This document shows, piece by piece, positions 61,059 to 64,000 of a stretch of DNA of 64,000 nt (the stretch's first letter is position 1; every line of letters begins with the position of its first letter). The stretch covers positions 1 through 64,000 of the forward strand of contig CALXMN010000001.1 in NCBI GenBank assembly GCA_944389495.1. The letters are read 5' to 3'. Position numbers and translations under genes: made by a program. This DNA comes from an uncultured Alphaproteobacteria bacterium (GTDB taxonomy: Bacteria > Pseudomonadota > Alphaproteobacteria > Rs-D84). The notes beneath the pieces were generated by a model. The model was given only the letters and a program-made list of their open reading frames with translations, was not told where the DNA came from and made no database searches.

Positions 61059-62276
61059 ATGAAAGGATTTTGGGGGATATTTCTTTTAAGTTTTGCGTTT
61101 ATTACGTCGGCGTCTGCCGCCCAGTATCGTGCGGCATTGGTTGCAGATATGGACAGTGGCCGCGTTCTTTACCAAGAAAATGCCAATGACCAAAATTATC
61201 CGGCCAGTTTGACCAAAATAATGACATTATATTTAACATTTGACGCATTGGAACACGGTCGTCTGCATTTGGACGATTATTTAATTGTTTCAAAGTCTGC
61301 GGCATCGGCGTCGCCGGTAAAATTGGGGTTGGCCGCGGGCAGTAAAATAAAGGTCGAAGATGCAATCAAGGCGTTAACCGTGTTAAGTGCAAATGATGTG
61401 GCGCGTGTGTTGGCCGAAAACCTTAAGGGCGGACAAGAGGGGAATTTTGCCGGATTGATGACGCGCGTTGCGGCCGAAATAGGGCTGTCCGGTACAAATT
61501 TTGAAAATTCATCTGGTCTGCCGGATGACGATCATATGTCAACCGCGCGTGATATTGCGTTGCTGTCTATGGCCGTGTACAAGCATTTTCCCCAGTATTG
61601 GAAATATTTTTCAATCAAGACCTGGACATATAATGGCAAGACGTATACAAACGGCAACCGTCTGTTGGGGACGTACCCGGGCTGTGACGGGATGAAAACG
61701 GGATATACTAACAAGTCGCGTTATTCATTGGTTGCGACGGCCAATCGCGAAAATCATCATTTAATTGCGGTTGTGCTTGGTGCGGCCAGCAAAGATGTTC
61801 GTGCCAACGTTGCAACAGATATGTTAAATCGTGGTTTTGAAATGGTGGCGGGGATGCCCGGGGAACGCGTTATTACATATACAACGGCGGCCCCTGTGAA
61901 TAATGTGCCGCAAACGGTTACATATTCTGCGTCTGGGGCTGCGTCAACCACGACATATTCTGCGCCTGTTCAATCGACTGTGCCAACGACGTTTGGTGCG
62001 GCATATAATGCCGCCACGGCCCAGACGGCACCCATTACGAACACGTCAAATAATGCACCCGGTAATGCAGGCGTGCAATTTGGGGCGTTTTCTTCACATG
62101 ATGCCGCCACGGCCCAGGTTTCAAATGTTCGTAATACTTTGGGGGTCACCGCTGTAATAGAAAGTGCGCCAAACGGTATGTTTCGCGTGCGTGTAAATAA
62201 CTTGTCTGAATCCGCGGCCCAGGATATTCATACACGTGCCCAGAATGCGGGCCTGGACAGTTATATTTTTCATTAA
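61059..62276 (+). CDS. D-alanyl-D-alanine carboxypeptidase with SPOR domain
   Basis: A 405-residue penicillin-binding enzyme of the DacA/PBP5 family. Signal peptide MKGFWGIFLLSFAFITSASA; catalytic SLTK at residues 50-53, SAN at 110-112 and KTG at 213-215, in proper order. After a Thr/Ala/Pro-rich linker (about 285-325) the last 75 residues (VQFGAFSSHDAATAQVSNV onward) form a SPOR domain that binds denuded septal glycan. This layout (PBP5 plus SPOR) is known in Alphaproteobacteria. It trims stem peptides, probably at the division site. Confidence 0.93.
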   Translation: MKGFWGIFLLSFAFITSASAAQYRAALVADMDSGRVLYQENANDQNYPASLTKIMTLYLTFDALEHGRLHLDDYLIVSKSAASASPVKLGLAAGSKIKVEDAIKALTVLSANDVARVLAENLKGGQEGNFAGLMTRVAAEIGLSGTNFENSSGLPDDDHMSTARDIALLSMAVYKHFPQYWKYFSIKTWTYNGKTYTNGNRLLGTYPGCDGMKTGYTNKSRYSLVATANRENHHLIAVVLGAASKDVRANVATDMLNRGFEMVAGMPGERVITYTTAAPVNNVPQTVTYSASGAASTTTYSAPVQSTVPTTFGAAYNAATAQTAPITNTSNNAPGNAGVQFGAFSSHDAATAQVSNVRNTLGVTAVIESAPNGMFRVRVNNLSESAAQDIHTRAQNAGLDSYIFH

Positions 62277-62294
62277 TGGTATTTTGGTAATATT

Positions 62295-62894
62295 ATGAAT
62301 TCAAAAATAGAAAAATTAATAAAACAGTTTGCAAAATTACCGCGCCTGGGGTCTCGCGCCGCCCAGCGGATTGTGTTATCCCTGCTCCAGGATAAAACGG
62401 GGCGTGCGGAAAATCTGGCAAATGCATTGTTGGATGCGGCATCAACTATTCGGCCGTGCCCGGTGTGTGGTGTGTTAACGGATACAAATGTTGGTCTGTG
62501 CGAATTTTGTCGTGATGCGACGCGTTGTAATGGGCAACTGTGCGTGGTACGCGATTTGTCAGATGTATGGACATTGGAAAAGTCCGCGATTTTTCACGGG
62601 CGGTATCATATTTTGGGTGGACTGTTATCTGGGGTTGCGGGAACTTTACCGGATGATCTTAATATTGCGGGTTTGGCAAATCGCATAAGGCAAGAAAACA
62701 TAACAGAAATAATATTTGCGTTACCAAACACGATCGAAGGAAAAACGACCCAGCATTATGTTATGTCAATAATTGATGCGGCCCCAGACGTTCGTTTTTC
62801 AGAATTGGCATCTGGGGTGCCATTGGGCGGTGATATAGATTATTTGGATGATGGTACACTGTCGCTGGCATTTGGGGGACGACGAGAATTATGA
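62295..62894 (+). CDS. recR: Recombination mediator protein RecR
   Basis: A 199-residue RecR. It has the N-terminal helix-hairpin-helix (LPRLGSRAAQRIVLSLL), the C4 zinc finger CPVCGVLTDTNVGLCEFC and the Toprim part (LCVVRDLSDVW, YHILGGLLSG). It helps load RecA at gaps with RecF/RecO. Usually recR follows dnaX and an ybaB gene; here it sits between dacA-like and ksgA. Its stop overlaps the ksgA start by 4 nt. Confidence 0.96.
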   Translation: MNSKIEKLIKQFAKLPRLGSRAAQRIVLSLLQDKTGRAENLANALLDAASTIRPCPVCGVLTDTNVGLCEFCRDATRCNGQLCVVRDLSDVWTLEKSAIFHGRYHILGGLLSGVAGTLPDDLNIAGLANRIRQENITEIIFALPNTIEGKTTQHYVMSIIDAAPDVRFSELASGVPLGGDIDYLDDGTLSLAFGGRREL

Positions 62895-63727
62895 ATAAAA
62901 CAAATACTTTTACTTTGGAAACATTACCACCTGTGTCAGAAATGATGCGTAATGCGGGGCTGGTGCCCAAGAAACAATTTGGACAAAACTTTTTATTTGA
63001 TTTAAATTTGACTGGGCGTATTGCACGCAGTGTTCCGAACATTTCCACCACCCCGGTAATAGAGGTTGGACCCGGGCCCGGCGGGTTAACACGCGCATTA
63101 TTGATGGCGGGTGCACCGCGTGTTATTGCCATAGAAATGGATAAAACGACCGCACCAATTTTAAATGAAATTGCGCGTGCCGCCACGTCCCGCTTAACGA
63201 TTATTTACGATGATGCGCTGCGTGTTGATTTTGCGGGGTTGGGCGTATCGTCTTATGCGATTTGTTCAAATTTGCCATATAATGTTGGAACCGAATTGCT
63301 GGTTCAATGGTTAATACGTGCAGCCCACGGCGCGCCTATAAAATCTATGACCCTTATGTTCCAGCGCGAGGTTGCACAACGTATCACCGCGCGTGTTGGT
63401 AATGACCAGTATGGTCGTTTGGCGGTTTTGACGGCATTGGTTGCAGATGCCCAGATTTTATTTGACGTTCCAAATACGGCCTTTGTTCCGCGTCCACGTG
63501 TACAAAGTGCCGTTGTTCGTGTTATACCGAACCCGAAAAAAATAGCGTCTTTACCGGATATTGCAAAAATTGAAAAAATAACTGCATTATTGTTTGGGCA
63601 TCGTCGCAAGATGATACGTGGTATAATTCCAAATGTTGATTGGGAAAGGTTCGGCCTGCGCGGAACCGAGCGTGCCGAAGAATTATCGCCGGAAACATTT
63701 GCACAATTGGCGCGCGATTTGATATAA
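62891..63727 (+). CDS. ksgA: 16S rRNA (adenine1518-N6/adenine1519-N6)-dimethyltransferase
   Basis: A 278-residue KsgA/RsmA enzyme that dimethylates A1518 and A1519 late in small-subunit assembly. It has KKQFGQNFLFDLN, the SAM motif VIEVGPGPGGLTRALL, CSNLPYNVGTEL (the NLPY catalytic motif), MFQREVAQRI and FVPRPRVQSAVVRV. ATGA overlap with recR shows translational coupling. TATAAT at its end (gATATAATatc) may contribute to the next gene's promoter. Confidence 0.97.
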   Translation: MNKTNTFTLETLPPVSEMMRNAGLVPKKQFGQNFLFDLNLTGRIARSVPNISTTPVIEVGPGPGGLTRALLMAGAPRVIAIEMDKTTAPILNEIARAATSRLTIIYDDALRVDFAGLGVSSYAICSNLPYNVGTELLVQWLIRAAHGAPIKSMTLMFQREVAQRITARVGNDQYGRLAVLTALVADAQILFDVPNTAFVPRPRVQSAVVRVIPNPKKIASLPDIAKIEKITALLFGHRRKMIRGIIPNVDWERFGLRGTERAEELSPETFAQLARDLI

Positions 63728-63761
63728 TATCATTAATGATAACAGAGAGAGAATATATAAA

Positions 63762-64000
63762 TTGACACTGCCTATACTAATATTTTTGGCGATATTGTTC
63801 GTATTGATTTGCGTGTTGCGTGTTGCGCACATAGGGGCATTGGTTGCTTTTTTATTGGCGGGTGTTATTTCCGGGCCATATGTTTTAAATTTATTCCAGT
63901 TATCTGAAACGTGGTCTTTTTTGGGTGATTTGGGAATATTATTTTTGTGGTTTAATATGGGATTGGGCATAAACATTCGCCGTCTGTGGGATATGCGTCG
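63762..64000 (+). CDS. CPA2-family cation:proton antiporter, N-terminal part
   Basis: An open frame of 79 complete codons runs off the right edge. It begins with a TTG (63762) and shows three hydrophobic helices. LRVAHIGALVAFLLAGVISGPYVLNL followed by LSETWSFLGDLGILFLWFNM matches the start of KefB/KefC and related CPA2 exchangers. No ATG fits the family start, so TTG initiation is likely, with AGAGAGAGAA upstream. A KTN domain or other C-terminal part, if present, lies outside the window. Confidence 0.75.
   Translation, partial: MTLPILIFLAILFVLICVLRVAHIGALVAFLLAGVISGPYVLNLFQLSETWSFLGDLGILFLWFNMGLGINIRRLWDMR

Noticed and set aside
1-64000. CRISPR arrays, insertion sequences, prophage genes, rRNA
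   Set aside because: I saw no regularly spaced repeats with unique spacers, no transposase or integrase motifs and no rRNA sequence. The three dispersed RNA copies differ too much outside their structure to be an IS end.

Overview
The window looks like a chromosomal segment of an alphaproteobacterium. It has a DUF2312/GapR-type nucleoid protein (59272-59520), an alphaproteobacterial-style gene set (ppdK, pyk, ComEC, RmuC, KsgA, RecR), Gram-negative envelope genes (PagL-like, MliC-like, TolC-like, RND) and a short ValRS without the usual C-terminal arm. The genome appears compact: genes often overlap by 1-8 bp, intergenic gaps are short, and many housekeeping proteins are trimmed (Fmt, PyrG, ComEC). 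I infer a small-genome, possibly host-associated lineage such as uncultured gut Alphaproteobacteria or a relative of Rickettsiales; the sequence alone does not fix the taxon.

Layout. 0-5.3 kb is accessory: two Cys-motif paralogues around a serine hydrolase, an HNH restriction endonuclease with a D12-class adenine methyltransferase (AT-rich, flanked by 22-bp near-direct repeats), a VIT1-like transporter, Mpg and TsaC. 5.3-8.1 kb is ppdK. 8.1-15.4 kb has a PagL-like barrel protein, two very large secreted Ser/Thr/Arg-rich plus Cys-rich paralogues, a two-gene operon of small secreted Cys-rich proteins behind a structured RNA leader, and rplU-rpmA. 15.4-18.3 kb has dnaQ and uvrD. 18.3-24.9 kb holds five polytopic membrane proteins of one VirB6/TrbL-like paralogous family, four in an overlapping operon and one divergent. 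25-34.9 kb holds rpmE, a degenerate IMPase homologue, a free-standing copy of the structured RNA, PBP1A, an MliC-like lipoprotein, mraY-ftsW-murG (no murD between them), an OmpA-like secreted protein and comF. 35-43.6 kb has valS, an acyl-ACP thioesterase, the second RNA leader plus secreted-protein operon, rpmH, gyrA and a MerR regulator. 43.7-45.2 kb has two tRNAs bracketing two divergent related unknown genes. 45.2-50.8 kb is a MarR-controlled efflux-like operon with a palindromic operator, whose adaptor is far too short and whose RND pump lacks the usual proton-relay residues. 50.9-64 kb is housekeeping: HAD phosphatase, rmuC, def-fmt, truA, comEC, pyrG, RNHCP protein, gapR-like, pyk, D,D-carboxypeptidase, recR-ksgA and the start of a CPA2 antiporter.

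Most striking signal. Three dispersed copies of a roughly 170-nt structured RNA (11921-12098 minus, 38762-38940 plus, 26616-26846 minus), each with its own promoter, share a GAATATATYGAATAAG loop. At least six helices, including a pseudoknot, are kept by compensatory changes. Two copies end in an intrinsic terminator 25-40 nt before paralogous secreted-protein genes, with a mutually exclusive anti-terminator pairing, so they look like attenuators or riboswitches. The third copy has no gene behind it; its terminator hairpin exposes a loop complementary to the ribosome-binding site of both target operons. The two protein cassettes are nearly constant from promoter through signal peptide and then diverge, as in a variable surface or secreted protein family.
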